64,000 bases of DNA from Acidimicrobiales bacterium. Lineage in GTDB: Bacteria; Actinomycetota; Acidimicrobiia; Acidimicrobiales; SZUA-35. Positions within the stretch are counted from its first letter, which is position 1; every line of letters starts with the position of its first letter. Below are positions 14,390 through 24,372 of this stretch, piece by piece. The notes under the pieces were generated by a model, which was not told the DNA's origin, searched no databases, and saw only the letters and a program-made list of their open reading frames with translations. A program made the translations under genes and the position numbers. The stretch spans positions 496,001-560,000 of the forward strand of contig JAWKIO010000006.1 of the NCBI GenBank assembly GCA_041394265.1. The letters are read 5' to 3'.

Positions 14390-16771
14390 GTGAGACACGC
14401 GACGGCCACGTCGGTCTGGCGACCCGACCTGAGCGCTCGCCACTACGGTCGCGAGCGCATCGAACACGTCGCCTTCGTGCCCATGCCGGCCGCGCTCCGC
14501 AACGAGCTGATCACCGAGGCCTACGGCGATCTCGCCGATGCGATGCGCATGGTGTTGGGGTCCGATGACGCCACCTGGTGCACCTTCGGTCAGTGGGCGT
14601 CCCATGCCGTCGGCGACGTCCTTCGGCTCCCGGGTGCGAGTGTCGGCCGACTCATCGCCGCGGCGTTCGGCGACGGCAATCGGTCGGTCTTCGCCGACGT
14701 CGGTCGAGCCCACGCGATCTTCCTCGAGACCGTCGGCGTGGCGGCCGGGGTGGGGGCCGACCTCGACGCCGCCTGGGATCGCTGCGCCACCCAACTTCTC
14801 GAACGCTCACCAGCACCGCCGAGCCATCCCATGCAGGCGGCACCGCCGTCGCTGGTCGATCTGCTCCTCGGCAACGCGGGCGGCCCCGACGCAACCGGCC
14901 GCGTGCTGCTCCTGCGCGGCTTCCAGGCCTACCGCGACGCACTCGATTGCCACGATCCCGCCCAGCGATCCCGCACGATCCTGCTCGGCAACGCGCTCCT
15001 CGCCGTCCACGAGCAGCAGCGGCTGGGTGAGGCCATCACGATCGGTTTCCGTAGCTGGCTCCGCACCCTCACCACCGCCCATGTGCCCCTGCGCACTCGG
15101 TACCGCTGGCGCAACACCGACCCGCGCCACTGGCGGCTCCGCCTGGAAGACCGTTGGATCGATCTCGCCACTCGCCGGCTCGTCGGCATCGACCTTCCCG
15201 ACCGTCGCATCGATGTCGGCCGGCCGCTGCCGCTGACCACCGACAGCGTCGAGATCCCGCCCCTCCCCGCTGGCATCGATCCAGCCGCTCCAGCTCCCCC
15301 GCTCGACGAGATCGCCACCGACGACCTCCTCGCGATTGTCTACGACACCTTCCGCGTCGATGGCCGAGCGTCGAGCTGCTGGGCCGATCTGGCCGACCGG
15401 ATGGCCTACATCCTGCGCATGTTCGCCAACGAGCAGCGGTCCCGTGCGCTCCTCACCGACGGTGGCCTCCTCCGCCGACCGGTACCTCGAGCCGAGCTCG
15501 TCGAAGAGCTCGACCGGTTCGAGCAGCGCCTGAACTCGAACGACCCGGCCATCACCGGCGCCCCGACCGCGGTGTTCTCGAACGAACGGCTCGACGAACT
15601 CCGATCGCTCGCCACGCACCACTTCGCCGACCAGGTCGCCAACCTCACCTTCCAACAGGTCGCCGAGCGCACGCAGGTGCGACACCGACGTGGCTCGGAT
15701 GCTCCCGATCCGCTCGAGGTGCTCGACCGCGAGTTCACCGAGCGGATCGCTGCGGTGTCGGGCCCCGAAGGGATCCTGTCACCAGCCGACATCCGCGCCT
15801 GTCTCGACCTCTACGCCGAGTCGAGCACGGTGATCTACATGGGCTTGCTGTTCCGCAGCCTCCCCGATGGCTATGCGGCCGCGAAGGGGGTGAAGGTGCT
15901 CGGCACCATCTCCGACCTCGCCACCGACCCCGTCCGCCGCATCGGTGAGACCGCCCAGTTCCTGCGTGACATCTTCGCCACCGATGCGAGCTGGACCCGC
16001 AACGGCACCGACCGCCGGATGACCCCCGACGGTCCGGCCGCCGAGTCGATCTTCGGCGTCCGCCTCCTCCATGCGCTCGTGAGCCGGAAGCTGCTCGACG
16101 CCGGGTGGGACACCGAAACCGACGGGCCCCCGATCAACGGCGAAGACCTCCTGGGAACGGCGTTGAGCTTCGTCGTTCCGGTCTTCGAGATGGTCGACGA
16201 CCTCGGGATCGACATCAGCGACGAGCAACGCGAGGCCTATACCCACGTGTGGTGCGCCATCGGCCACCTCCTCGGTCTCCCGCTCGACGCCGTCACGGTC
16301 GACGACCCCAACGGGCGGCGTCCCTTCACCTACGCCGAGGCCCGAGACCTTGCCCGCCTCATCCGCTGGCGACACCACAATCGCTCGCTCGACGGGGTGC
16401 GGTTGGGCGAGGCGCTCGTCGCCGGTGTGGCCGATGGTTTTCCTCGGTTCTTCGATTGGGTGGGCACGGGGCTGTTCCAGGCGGTCGGCAACCCGGCGGT
16501 GAACCGCCTCCTGCTCGTCACCGAGCGTCGCGGGCGAGCCCGGTCCGAGGTCGTTGCCACCCTGGTGTCGGCCAGCTTGCGACACGAACGCACCAAGGTG
16601 TTCGCTCGCTCGTTCGTGCGTGTGGCCGGCCGCTTCTGGCTCGCGCCGTTCCTGGCCGAGGGATCGTCGCGACCCTACCGACGCCCCCTCACCGAGGCCG
16701 AGGCCGGGCGCCTCCAACCGGATCCGATGGTGTTGAACACCGACTACTGGCCACTCGGATTCAGCAGCTGA
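14390..16771 (+). CDS. Large DUF2236 (MpaB/latex-clearing-protein-like) haem oxygenase family protein
   Basis: A 793-residue protein. The C-terminal ~400 residues fit the ER-bound oxygenase mpaB / rubber oxygenase catalytic family (DUF2236): KVLGTISDLATDPVRRIGET, then SIFGVRLLHALVSRKLL, PINGEDLLGTALSF and YTHVWCAIGHLLGLP, with the His residues that ligate haem in this family. The N-terminal ~380 residues are an additional helical region (WCTFGQWASHAVGDVLRLPG ... VFADVGRAHAIFLE) known to me only from hypothetical proteins. Usual family members are about 300-420 residues, so this is double length. The GTG at 14390 follows GAGGGGG; ATG 14482 is an alternative. Its end overlaps the converging SARP gene by 28 bp. 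Substrate unknown. Confidence 0.75.
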   Translation: MRHATATSVWRPDLSARHYGRERIEHVAFVPMPAALRNELITEAYGDLADAMRMVLGSDDATWCTFGQWASHAVGDVLRLPGASVGRLIAAAFGDGNRSVFADVGRAHAIFLETVGVAAGVGADLDAAWDRCATQLLERSPAPPSHPMQAAPPSLVDLLLGNAGGPDATGRVLLLRGFQAYRDALDCHDPAQRSRTILLGNALLAVHEQQRLGEAITIGFRSWLRTLTTAHVPLRTRYRWRNTDPRHWRLRLEDRWIDLATRRLVGIDLPDRRIDVGRPLPLTTDSVEIPPLPAGIDPAAPAPPLDEIATDDLLAIVYDTFRVDGRASSCWADLADRMAYILRMFANEQRSRALLTDGGLLRRPVPRAELVEELDRFEQRLNSNDPAITGAPTAVFSNERLDELRSLATHHFADQVANLTFQQVAERTQVRHRRGSDAPDPLEVLDREFTERIAAVSGPEGILSPADIRACLDLYAESSTVIYMGLLFRSLPDGYAAAKGVKVLGTISDLATDPVRRIGETAQFLRDIFATDASWTRNGTDRRMTPDGPAAESIFGVRLLHALVSRKLLDAGWDTETDGPPINGEDLLGTALSFVVPVFEMVDDLGIDISDEQREAYTHVWCAIGHLLGLPLDAVTVDDPNGRRPFTYAEARDLARLIRWRHHNRSLDGVRLGEALVAGVADGFPRFFDWVGTGLFQAVGNPAVNRLLLVTERRGRARSEVVATLVSASLRHERTKVFARSFVRVAGRFWLAPFLAEGSSRPYRRPLTEAEAGRLQPDPMVLNTDYWPLGFSS

Positions 16772-19734
16772 CGCAGCAGCGAGCGGATCTCGCTCACGAC
16801 CGCGTCGGTGGCCGCCGCCGGCGCCAATCGCCGGGCCGCACCGTGGGGCGGTGCGGTCGGCGGGGACACGACGCCGCAACGTTCGGCGAGCGCCTGGTAG
16901 GCAGCGACGTCAAAGTCGAGCATCGACGGGGGCGCGTCGAAGTCGTGGAGCGCCGATACGGCGGCATGGGCAGCGTCATCGAGGCCGGCGGCATCGAGGA
17001 TCAGGGCGGCCCGATGACCGGCCTCGACGATCATCCCGTCGATCCCGACGCTTCGCCACAGTTCGAGCAGCGGGTCGAGGAGACGTGCCGCCTCGCGCAG
17101 CTCGCCGAGCGCAGCGTGCGCCCGGATCAGTCCGGACGTGGCCATGCCCTCGACCCAGAGGTTGGCAACCCCCCGGGCGACGCGGACACTCTCGGCGAAG
17201 TCGCGGCGCGCGGCGAGCGGGTCTCGGTCGAACTCCGCCACGCCTCTCCCGCATCGGGCCCACGCAATCAGCGAGGCGTTCTGTGACTCGGTGGCGGTCG
17301 CCAGACACTGTTCGGCGATGTCTCGGGCGACATCGACCATGCCCATCTTGACCAACCCGAGCACGACCCCGACCAGGATGTCGGCTTCACGGCTCGCATC
17401 GCCCTTCGCCTTGGCCGCCTTGAGCGCCGACATGATGGCCTCCTGCGCCATGTCGTCGTCGCCGCTCATGGAGGCGATGTTGGCCCGGGCCTGGAAGGCT
17501 CGGATCGGTGGGATGGCGTCGATCGCCGTGGCCGCTCGTTCGGCCCGGGCCGCCAGCGCGAGGCCCTCGGTCGTCAACCCCATGGCCCACGAGGCGAACG
17601 CCGCCGTGCCGAGCAGCTCGGGCGACGGCGTTCGCTGCTGACGCTCCATCGCTGCGACCACGGTCGGAGCGAACGACACGAGGCCGAAGTCGAGCCGCAG
17701 GAACGAGTACTCCCACAGATCGACGGCGAGGGTCTCGGCAGTGTCGAGGTCGTGGTCGATCGCCCACTGGAACGCCGCCCGGATCTGACCGGTTGCCGAC
17801 CGGACCGTCGCCACCGCCACCTCTTCGTCAGGTCCGCGCAGATCGACCGCCGCCCGGCGCATCACGCTGGCATACACCCGGGCGTGGCGTTCGGTGAGCC
17901 GCCCCAGTGAGCCCTGGTCGACCAGACGCCTTCGGGCGTGCACGGTCACGGTCTGCATCGCTCGATACGCAGGGAGATCGCCGATCGCCGCCGACCCGAC
18001 GAGCGACAGGGCCGCAAGCGCCTGGAGTTGCTGGGCCACGTCATCGAGCGGCAGCTCGAGCAATGCCGCCATGTCACGGGCCCGGAAGGGACCGACCATG
18101 ACGCCGAGAGCCTCGTAGACCGGCAGCGCCGCCTCGTCGAGCAGGGCGATCGACCAGTCCAAGGCCTCGTTGAGACCGACGTGGCGCTGGTCGCTGTGGC
18201 GCGATCCGCTCAGAGAATCGAGGCTCTCCTCGAGTTCTCGCATGACGATCTCGATCGGCCGGTTGCGCAACCGGCTGGCGACCAGTTCGAGGGCAAGCGG
18301 CATCCGGTCGACTGCGTCGACGAGTTGGTCGAGCGAGGCGTCGGAGATCGTGCCCCTGGCGTCGAACCCGGCGAGTCGGTCGAGGACCAGGTGGCGGGCC
18401 GCGTCGTGGTCGAGCGCCGCCAGATCGACGCTCATCTCCGACTCGGAATCGAACGCCACCCGACTGGTCGCCACGACCCGCAGCGCCGGACAGTGGCGGA
18501 CCATGGCCTCGGCCAAGGGGGCGATGGTGTCGATCACGTGCTCACAGTTGTCGAACACGAGCATGGCCGGCGCCATCGACAGCGCTCGGAGCACCGCTTC
18601 GATCACCTCGCCGCCGTGGCCACCGACGCCCAGCTGGGACGCCAACTCGGCGATGATCGAGTCGGGATCGCGGACGAGGAGATCGAGCCAGATCACCTGG
18701 CCGTGCGCGGTGCCCTGCGCGAGCTGGGTGGCCAGGCGGGTCTTGCCGACACCCGCCGGGCCGACGATCGTCAGGAGGCGGTGACGCTCCAACAGATCGG
18801 ATACACGCTGCAGGTCGTCGTCGCGACCGACGAGCGGCGAGGCGATCGCCGGTACCGCCGGCTTGCTCTTGATGGCATCGAGGATGCTGGTGAGTCGGAG
18901 TGGCGCATCGGCGGTGGCCACCTGCGCCAGACGCTCGTCGAGCAGCAGGGTGGCATCCTGTTCGAGGATCCGAAGTTCGAGCTCGGCCAGCTGTGGCCCG
19001 GGTTGGAGGCCGTATTCCTCGGCCAGCATCCGCTCGGCCCGGCGGTAGGCCCGCAGCGCCTCGGCCTGTCGACCTGCTCGATAGAGCGCGAGCACGAGGA
19101 GTTCCCAGCGCCGTTCGCGGAGCTCGAAGTCGCGCATGATCGACGAGGCGGTGACCACGGCGTCGTCATTGCGGCCGGCGAACATCAGGGTTTCGGTGAG
19201 GCGCTCCTCGGCATCGGCGCGTGATTCATCGAGTCGGGTCTGGACACCGATCAGCGGTCCCAGGTCGCCCGTCGACTGGAAGGACTCGCCGTGCCAGAGC
19301 GCCAACGCCCGCTCGAACTGGGTGATGGCCTCGTCGTAGCGGCCGCCATCGACGAGTCCACGAGCAAGCTGCACTCGAGCGTCGAACTGGTGCATGTCGA
19401 TCTGCATCGGGTCGACGACCAGCCGGTAGTGCCCCGCCTCGTTCACGATGGCATCCGCATGTACGTGGCCGAGCCGGTCTCGGAGCCGATTGACCACGAC
19501 GCGTAGACCGGTGGCGGCCGTCCGCGGCGCCCGCTCGCCCCACAGGACCTCATACAGCACGTCGGTCCGTACCCCGGCCGGGTGCATGGCGGCCAACAGC
19601 GCCAACACATCGCCCTGCTGACCGGCGACCGCGGAGCGGGTGCCATCGCCGTTGACCACGGCCGTGGGGCCGAGCACACAGACGACCGGCGGTGGTGCCG
19701 AGTCGATGTCGTCAACCGTGTGGCCGGATGTCAC
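16744..19734 (-). CDS. SARP/AfsR-type transcriptional regulator with NB-ARC ATPase and TPR region
   Basis: A 996-residue regulator. Residues 15-105 form the OmpR-like winged helix of SARPs (VLGPTAVVNGDG ... TDVLYEVLWGERAP ... LRVVVNRLRDRLG). A bacterial transcriptional activator domain follows to about 265 (WELLVLALYRAGRQAEALRAYRRAERMLAEEYG). An NTPase module shows Walker A IVGPAGVGKTRLATQLA (about 330) and Walker B AMLVFDNCEHV (about 390). The C-terminal ~450 residues are helical TPR-like repeats. AfsR-type proteins activate secondary-metabolite or stress genes by binding direct repeats; whether it acts on the NRPS cluster 23 kb away is unknown. GTG start. Confidence 0.88.
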   Translation of the reverse strand: MTSGHTVDDIDSAPPPVVCVLGPTAVVNGDGTRSAVAGQQGDVLALLAAMHPAGVRTDVLYEVLWGERAPRTAATGLRVVVNRLRDRLGHVHADAIVNEAGHYRLVVDPMQIDMHQFDARVQLARGLVDGGRYDEAITQFERALALWHGESFQSTGDLGPLIGVQTRLDESRADAEERLTETLMFAGRNDDAVVTASSIMRDFELRERRWELLVLALYRAGRQAEALRAYRRAERMLAEEYGLQPGPQLAELELRILEQDATLLLDERLAQVATADAPLRLTSILDAIKSKPAVPAIASPLVGRDDDLQRVSDLLERHRLLTIVGPAGVGKTRLATQLAQGTAHGQVIWLDLLVRDPDSIIAELASQLGVGGHGGEVIEAVLRALSMAPAMLVFDNCEHVIDTIAPLAEAMVRHCPALRVVATSRVAFDSESEMSVDLAALDHDAARHLVLDRLAGFDARGTISDASLDQLVDAVDRMPLALELVASRLRNRPIEIVMRELEESLDSLSGSRHSDQRHVGLNEALDWSIALLDEAALPVYEALGVMVGPFRARDMAALLELPLDDVAQQLQALAALSLVGSAAIGDLPAYRAMQTVTVHARRRLVDQGSLGRLTERHARVYASVMRRAAVDLRGPDEEVAVATVRSATGQIRAAFQWAIDHDLDTAETLAVDLWEYSFLRLDFGLVSFAPTVVAAMERQQRTPSPELLGTAAFASWAMGLTTEGLALAARAERAATAIDAIPPIRAFQARANIASMSGDDDMAQEAIMSALKAAKAKGDASREADILVGVVLGLVKMGMVDVARDIAEQCLATATESQNASLIAWARCGRGVAEFDRDPLAARRDFAESVRVARGVANLWVEGMATSGLIRAHAALGELREAARLLDPLLELWRSVGIDGMIVEAGHRAALILDAAGLDDAAHAAVSALHDFDAPPSMLDFDVAAYQALAERCGVVSPPTAPPHGAARRLAPAAATDAVVSEIRSLLRQLLNPSGQ

Positions 19735-19807
19735 AGGGTCACCCTACGTCAACGCGACCCTCGGTTCGTAACTCTGCTGCGACGGGTGTAGCGGCTCGAT
19801 TCGCCGG

Positions 19808-20962
19808 TCAGACCGTCGGCGTCGGGGCGGGCCGGGCGCTGGTGAGCTGCTGCATGGACTCCACCAAACCGGTGGGGCGCCACCCATGGTCGATGACGAC
19901 GAATGGTGGGGCGACGCCGCGATCGATCAGGCTCGACAGCGGCTCGCTGGCAAAGGCCGCTCGATGTTCGTCGACCGGCTCCATGATGTCGGCGACCGGG
20001 TTGGTGCCATCGTGATCGGCCGCCACCCACAGCGCTCGCAGGTCGATCAGCCCCCGCACGACGCGGTCGTCGTCGATGGCGATCGCGTACCGAGCGGTGG
20101 AGGGGTGTGGCAACAGGGCCCGCGCCGAGGCGGTGTTCGTGTCGAGGTGGATGCTCGGTGGCGCCGGACGGGCGACGTCGGCGACCGAGACGTGATCGAG
20201 CTGCCTCGACAGTGACAGCGACGCCAGCTCGGCGTCGCCGCCGCGGAGGAACATCATGGCGATGAAGATCGTCCAGATCGGGAGGCCCGAGTTCCAGACG
20301 AACAGCTCGACAGCAGCGAACCCGAAGGCGAGGTAGGCCATGACCTTGCTGACCGACGACACCCACCGGGTGGCCTGGAGGCGATCACCTCGCAACTTCC
20401 AGAGGGCGCCGGTGAGCACACGACCGCCATCGAGCGGAAGCGCAGGGAGCAGGTTGAAGAAGCCGAGGACGAGGTTGATCGTGCCCAGCCAGAACAGTGC
20501 TTCGGCGGCGATGGCGCCCGCAGTGACCCCGCTCACCGGGTCGAGGTAGGGAACGACGAGGCTCCCCGACACGGTCCGGCCGAGACCGAAGAAGCCGGCA
20601 CCGAGCGCCAGGGTGGAAAGCGGGCCGGCAACCGAAATCAGCATCTCCGACGCGGGGTCGGGGGTGCGGCGGCTCATGGCGGCGGAACCACCGAGCAGCC
20701 AGAGGCGGATCTCGTCGACCCCGACGCCACGACGGCGGGCGACCAGGGCGTGGGCCGACTCGTGCACCAGGATCGAGGCCATGAAGCCGAGCCCGGTGAG
20801 GGCGGCCACCGACCAGGCCAACCCCGGGGCGACCCGGTCGGCCCACGAGGCGCCCAACTGGATGGCGAAGTAGGCGGCGAGGATCAGCGCGCCCGGGCCG
20901 ATCTTCACCGGCGCACCGGCGATCCGACCCACGGTGATGGCGTAGTCAGATCTCCCGAACAT
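19808..20962 (-). CDS. Site-2 metalloprotease (M50 family) with C-terminal CBS domains
   Basis: A 384-residue integral membrane protease. The zinc motif HESAH lies in the second or third helix (about residue 67-71), and the second metal-binding motif LLPALPLDGGR lies near 168-178. A middle linker AAMSRRTPDPASEMLISVAGPLS is typical of the SpoIVFB/Rip3 group. The cytosolic C-terminal ~130 residues look like two CBS modules (YAIAIDDDRVVRGLIDLRAL ... FVVIDHGWRPTGLV) that would bind nucleotides. It should cut transmembrane substrates such as anti-sigma factors. The downstream SARP gene follows on the same strand 73 bp away. Confidence 0.9.
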   Translation of the reverse strand: MFGRSDYAITVGRIAGAPVKIGPGALILAAYFAIQLGASWADRVAPGLAWSVAALTGLGFMASILVHESAHALVARRRGVGVDEIRLWLLGGSAAMSRRTPDPASEMLISVAGPLSTLALGAGFFGLGRTVSGSLVVPYLDPVSGVTAGAIAAEALFWLGTINLVLGFFNLLPALPLDGGRVLTGALWKLRGDRLQATRWVSSVSKVMAYLAFGFAAVELFVWNSGLPIWTIFIAMMFLRGGDAELASLSLSRQLDHVSVADVARPAPPSIHLDTNTASARALLPHPSTARYAIAIDDDRVVRGLIDLRALWVAADHDGTNPVADIMEPVDEHRAAFASEPLSSLIDRGVAPPFVVIDHGWRPTGLVESMQQLTSARPAPTPTV

Positions 20963-21062
20963 GATCCAAGGTTAGACCTCGCCGGATAAGGCCCACCGAA
21001 AGTTCCTGGGTCGGGTCGGCCGAGTGCGCCAGCTCGATTTGGCCGACCGCTCGATCCGTCGC

Positions 21063-21515
21063 TCAACCGATGGGGCGTTCGGTGAGGCGGGCCACCAGCA
21101 CGATGGCGACCACCAGACGTGCGGTCCAGCCGATGGCACGCACAGCATCGAACCGCATGAGCCGCCGATGGAGTTCGGGCTCGAACCCATTGGTCAGCCG
21201 CCCGTGGATCGGCGCCGCGCCGAGTCCGGTCACGGCGACCACTCCGGCGAGGAGGACGAGTCCGGCAAGTGACCAGCGACGATCGGTGCCGTCGGTGAGT
21301 GCCACCAGGGCCAGACTCGACAGGCCTTCGACTCCCCAAGGGACGAGCAGCACCCGGGTGATCCGGCGCATGTGTTCACGCTGGAACTCGGCGTAGCGCT
21401 CCGGGCCGACCAGCCCGAAGAGCGGGTAGTGCACGGCGTGGATCGTCCAGATGAGCCCGACCATCGCCGCCGTGGCGGCGAGATGGACGACAGCGAGCCA
21501 GGCCTCGGTGGTCAC
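21063..21515 (-). CDS. Small four-helix membrane protein
   Basis: A 150-residue protein with four hydrophobic segments (about 8-30, 50-72, 80-100, 122-145) and conserved-looking HAVHYPLFGLVG and EHMRRITRVLLVPWGVEG motifs between them. I know the shape from conserved actinobacterial membrane proteins without assigned function. Its GTG start overlaps the stop of the NagZ gene as GTGA (21512-21515), making it the last gene of a coupled three-gene operon. Confidence 0.7.
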   Translation of the reverse strand: MTTEAWLAVVHLAATAAMVGLIWTIHAVHYPLFGLVGPERYAEFQREHMRRITRVLLVPWGVEGLSSLALVALTDGTDRRWSLAGLVLLAGVVAVTGLGAAPIHGRLTNGFEPELHRRLMRFDAVRAIGWTARLVVAIVLVARLTERPIG

Positions 21516-22930
21516 GGCTCGCCCTCGCCGCCGGAGTCGTCGCCGGTGTCGTTGGCAGTGGTGACCGTCGTGTTGCCGGTGTCGTCGGCGGTGGTGGTCG
21601 TCGTGTCCTCGGGCGTCGTGTCGGTGATCGTCGATTCGGTCGTCGTGTCCTCGGTCGCCGTGGTGTCGGCCGGACCGGGCTCGGGCGGGATCGGCGCCGG
21701 GCCGACCGGCAGCCCCAGTGCCGCCTTGAGCCGCAACACCCGCAGCACCGACTGGTCGATGCGCTCCTCGGTGAGTCGACCGTCGGCCACAGCGGCCAGC
21801 AAGCCGGCGGCCGCAGCCTCGACGTCAGTCGGCGCCAACAACAGGTCGACGCCAGCGAGGATCGATCGCACGGCGAGCTCGCCCGACCCGAGCGTGTCGA
21901 CGGCGCCCATGTCGAGCGCGTCGGTCATCACCACGCCGTCGAACCCGAGGACGTCACGCAATTCCTGCTGCACGACGATCGGCGAGATGGTGGCCGGATC
22001 GCCGCTGGGGTCGAGCGCCGGGAAGGCGAGGTGACCGACCATCACGGCGTCGACGCCGGCGTCGAGGGCCGCAACGAACGGGACTCGATCGACCGCTCGC
22101 CATTGTTCGACGCTGATCCCGAGCGTGGGTAGTGACTGGTGACTGTCGACCTCGGTCGGTCCATGCCCGGGCCAATGCTTCACCACCGACGCCGCACCCG
22201 CCGCCTGATACCCGTCGACCACGGCCGACACCATCGCCGAGGCCACGAGCGGATCGACGCTGTAGGACCGGTTGCCGATCACGCTCGTCGTGCTGTCGGT
22301 CAGGTCGGCAACGGGTGCGAGCACCATGTTGATGCCCTGGAGCCGGAGCTCACTGCCGCTCAGCGTGGCGTCGGCGGCGGCGGCAGCCACATCGCCGTCG
22401 TACGACCGGGCCGATGGCAGCACGGTCACCTGGTCGCGCACCCGCACCACCCGGCCACCTTCCTGATCGACCGCCACCAGCAGGCCGACGCCGGTGTCGG
22501 CCACTGCACGGTCCTGGAGTCCGGCTGACAGCGCGGTCAGCTGGTCGGCGTCGGTGATGTTGTTGCCCAGATAGATCACGCCTCCGGCGTGGACGGCGGC
22601 GAGGGACGACCCGCTGTCGTCGGCGGTCGTGCCCCCGATCACCGGCATGAGGAGCTGACCGACCTTCTGTTCGAGCGTCATGGTCGCCAGCGTGGCGACG
22701 GCCGGCTCGATGGTCGTGGTCGTGGTCGGCTCGGTCGTGGTGGTGGTCGGCACCGTGGTCGTGGTGGTCGATGTCGGCGCTGCTGTCGTGGACGTGCTGC
22801 TCGGCGGTGCGGTCAGCTCGCTCTGCCCGCCGGTACACCCGGCGAGGACCGCCCCGACGGCGAGCAGGGTGAGCATCCGGGTACGCCGGCGATGGAGTGG
22901 CGCCGCCACGACCGTGGTCGAATGGCTCAT
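21512..22930 (-). CDS. Lipoprotein beta-N-acetylhexosaminidase, glycoside hydrolase family 3 (NagZ-like)
   Basis: A 472-residue exported glycosidase. A lipobox (AVGAVLAGC, about residue 24-32) is followed by a Thr-rich spacer, then a GH3 barrel from about 80. Key motifs are VVKHWPGHGPTEVDSHQSLP, the NagZ loop with Lys-His and the catalytic Asp/His, and GVVMTDALDM, containing the nucleophile Asp. The C-terminus is another Thr/Asp-rich tail of about 65 residues, unusual for NagZ. It would remove terminal N-acetylglucosamine from wall muropeptides outside the cell. It overlaps both neighbours by 4 bp. The ATG at 22930 gives a proper signal peptide; the longer frame upstream runs over the neighbouring gene. 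Confidence 0.88.
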   Translation of the reverse strand: MSHSTTVVAAPLHRRRTRMLTLLAVGAVLAGCTGGQSELTAPPSSTSTTAAPTSTTTTTVPTTTTTEPTTTTTIEPAVATLATMTLEQKVGQLLMPVIGGTTADDSGSSLAAVHAGGVIYLGNNITDADQLTALSAGLQDRAVADTGVGLLVAVDQEGGRVVRVRDQVTVLPSARSYDGDVAAAAADATLSGSELRLQGINMVLAPVADLTDSTTSVIGNRSYSVDPLVASAMVSAVVDGYQAAGAASVVKHWPGHGPTEVDSHQSLPTLGISVEQWRAVDRVPFVAALDAGVDAVMVGHLAFPALDPSGDPATISPIVVQQELRDVLGFDGVVMTDALDMGAVDTLGSGELAVRSILAGVDLLLAPTDVEAAAAGLLAAVADGRLTEERIDQSVLRVLRLKAALGLPVGPAPIPPEPGPADTTATEDTTTESTITDTTPEDTTTTTADDTGNTTVTTANDTGDDSGGEGEP

Positions 22931-23595
22931 TGGCCTTCCGGTTGCAGTGCCCGGCGCAGCGACTCGAACAACGGCGTTCCGAGCAGAGCGGCGAGCTCGT
23001 CGGCCAACGAGTCGATGACCATCCGCTCGCCGACGTACGCGCTCGGTGTGGCCTCGGGGTCGGTACACAGCCAGGCCATCGTTGCGCCGCCCGGCCCCCA
23101 GTCCTCGCGTTGCCAGCGCCGTAGCAACGTCACCGGCACGCCGTCGTCGTCGATCTGGGTGACCTTCAGCGGCAGTTGCCAGCACACCGACGGTTTCACG
23201 TCGATCGGCGACTCGCCGTCGTCGAGCGCCGCGAGATGCAGCGCACATCCTTCCCCGCCGGCGAACCCTGGACGGTTCAAGAACACGCAGGCGCCGTCGA
23301 CCACGAGGGTGCGGCGGTTGTCCGGGTCGAAATAGTCGGCCATCCCGGCCGAGTCGCCGGCGTGGAACTGGAAACGGGCCGGGTCGAGTGAAAGGGCCGC
23401 CGCTCCCACCTGCATGGCCTCATCGCGATCGAGCAGCTCCGCTCCGACGCTGCAGCACCCCTGCCCCAACTCGTTGGCCGGTTCGTCGAGGATCCCCACG
23501 CAGTCGCAACCCCAGCGACACTCCCAGCGGGAGCGGAGGAAGTCGGCGTCGAAACGCCAGCGCCGACCCCCGGGTTCCTCCTCCAACTCGATCAC
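22927..23595 (-). CDS. Cysteine-rich conserved protein (DUF3109-like)
   Basis: A 222-residue cytosolic protein with ten or so cysteines arranged WECRWGCDCVGI near residue 25-36, QGCCSVG at 44-50, CVFLNRPGFAGGEGCALH near 103-120 and CWQ later. The FLN...GCALH pattern is that of Fe/Zn-chelating YkgJ/DUF3109-like proteins. A metal-binding role is inference. First gene of the operon with the NagZ-like lipoprotein (ATGA overlap at 22927-22930), and divergent from ung by 37 bp. Confidence 0.65.
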   Translation of the reverse strand: MIELEEEPGGRRWRFDADFLRSRWECRWGCDCVGILDEPANELGQGCCSVGAELLDRDEAMQVGAAALSLDPARFQFHAGDSAGMADYFDPDNRRTLVVDGACVFLNRPGFAGGEGCALHLAALDDGESPIDVKPSVCWQLPLKVTQIDDDGVPVTLLRRWQREDWGPGGATMAWLCTDPEATPSAYVGERMVIDSLADELAALLGTPLFESLRRALQPEGQ

Positions 23596-23632
23596 CGGCG
23601 AGAGGGTAGCGGAGGTCTTCTAGGCTTTCGGG

Positions 23633-24298
23633 GTGCCCAAGACCGACTGGAACCCGATCCTCAACGGCGAATTCGCCAAGCCTTATTGGGCGGAACTCCA
23701 GCAGTTCGTGGCCGAGGAACGGGCCCGTGGCCCCGTCTATCCGCCGCACGACGAGGTGTTCGCCGCCCTGCACCTCACCCCCTACGCCGAGGTCAAGGTG
23801 ATGATCCTCGGCCAGGACCCGTACCACGGCCCGGGTCAGGCGCACGGACTCTGCTTCTCGGTCCGGCCGCCGACGCCACCACCACCGTCGCTCAAGAATC
23901 TGTTCGCCGAACTCGAGTCCGACCTCGGCATCACGCCGCCAACCGATGGCTCGCTGGAGCCCTGGGCTCGCCAGGGCGTGCTCCTGCTCAACACCACCCT
24001 CACCGTCCGGGCCGGACAGGCCGCGTCACACCAGGGCAAGGGGTGGGAGCGCTTCACCGACGAGGTCCTCATGGCCGTCAACGCCAAGCCGGAACGGGTG
24101 GTGTTCATGTTGTGGGGATCGGCGGCCCGCAAGAAACGAACGCTGATCGACACGAGTCGCCACGTCATCATCGAATCGGCCCATCCGTCGCCCCTCTCCG
24201 CCCACCGCGGATTCCTCGGAAGCCGCCCATTCAGCCGAGCGAACGCCGCACTCGTCGCCGCCGGTCGCACGCCGATCGATTGGTCCCTTCAGCCCTGA
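23633..24298 (+). CDS. ung: Uracil-DNA glycosylase, family 1
   Basis: A 221-residue DNA repair enzyme that excises uracil from DNA. Family 1 signatures are present: the water-activating loop GQDPYHGPGQAHGLCFSV (about residues 62-79) with the catalytic Asp, LLLNTTLTV with the base-recognition Asn, and the minor-groove intercalation loop HPSPLSAHRGFLGSRPFS with catalytic His. Length is normal. The GTG start lies seven bases after a TAGGCT element that could be a -10 for a nearly leaderless message; no good -35 was found. Confidence 0.96.
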   Translation: MPKTDWNPILNGEFAKPYWAELQQFVAEERARGPVYPPHDEVFAALHLTPYAEVKVMILGQDPYHGPGQAHGLCFSVRPPTPPPPSLKNLFAELESDLGITPPTDGSLEPWARQGVLLLNTTLTVRAGQAASHQGKGWERFTDEVLMAVNAKPERVVFMLWGSAARKKRTLIDTSRHVIIESAHPSPLSAHRGFLGSRPFSRANAALVAAGRTPIDWSLQP

Positions 24299-24372
24299 CG
24301 TGGGTGAACTCGGTGGGTGGACCATCCCGCTGACCAGCCGCGACGGCAAATGATGGTGACAAGGTGGTTTGA

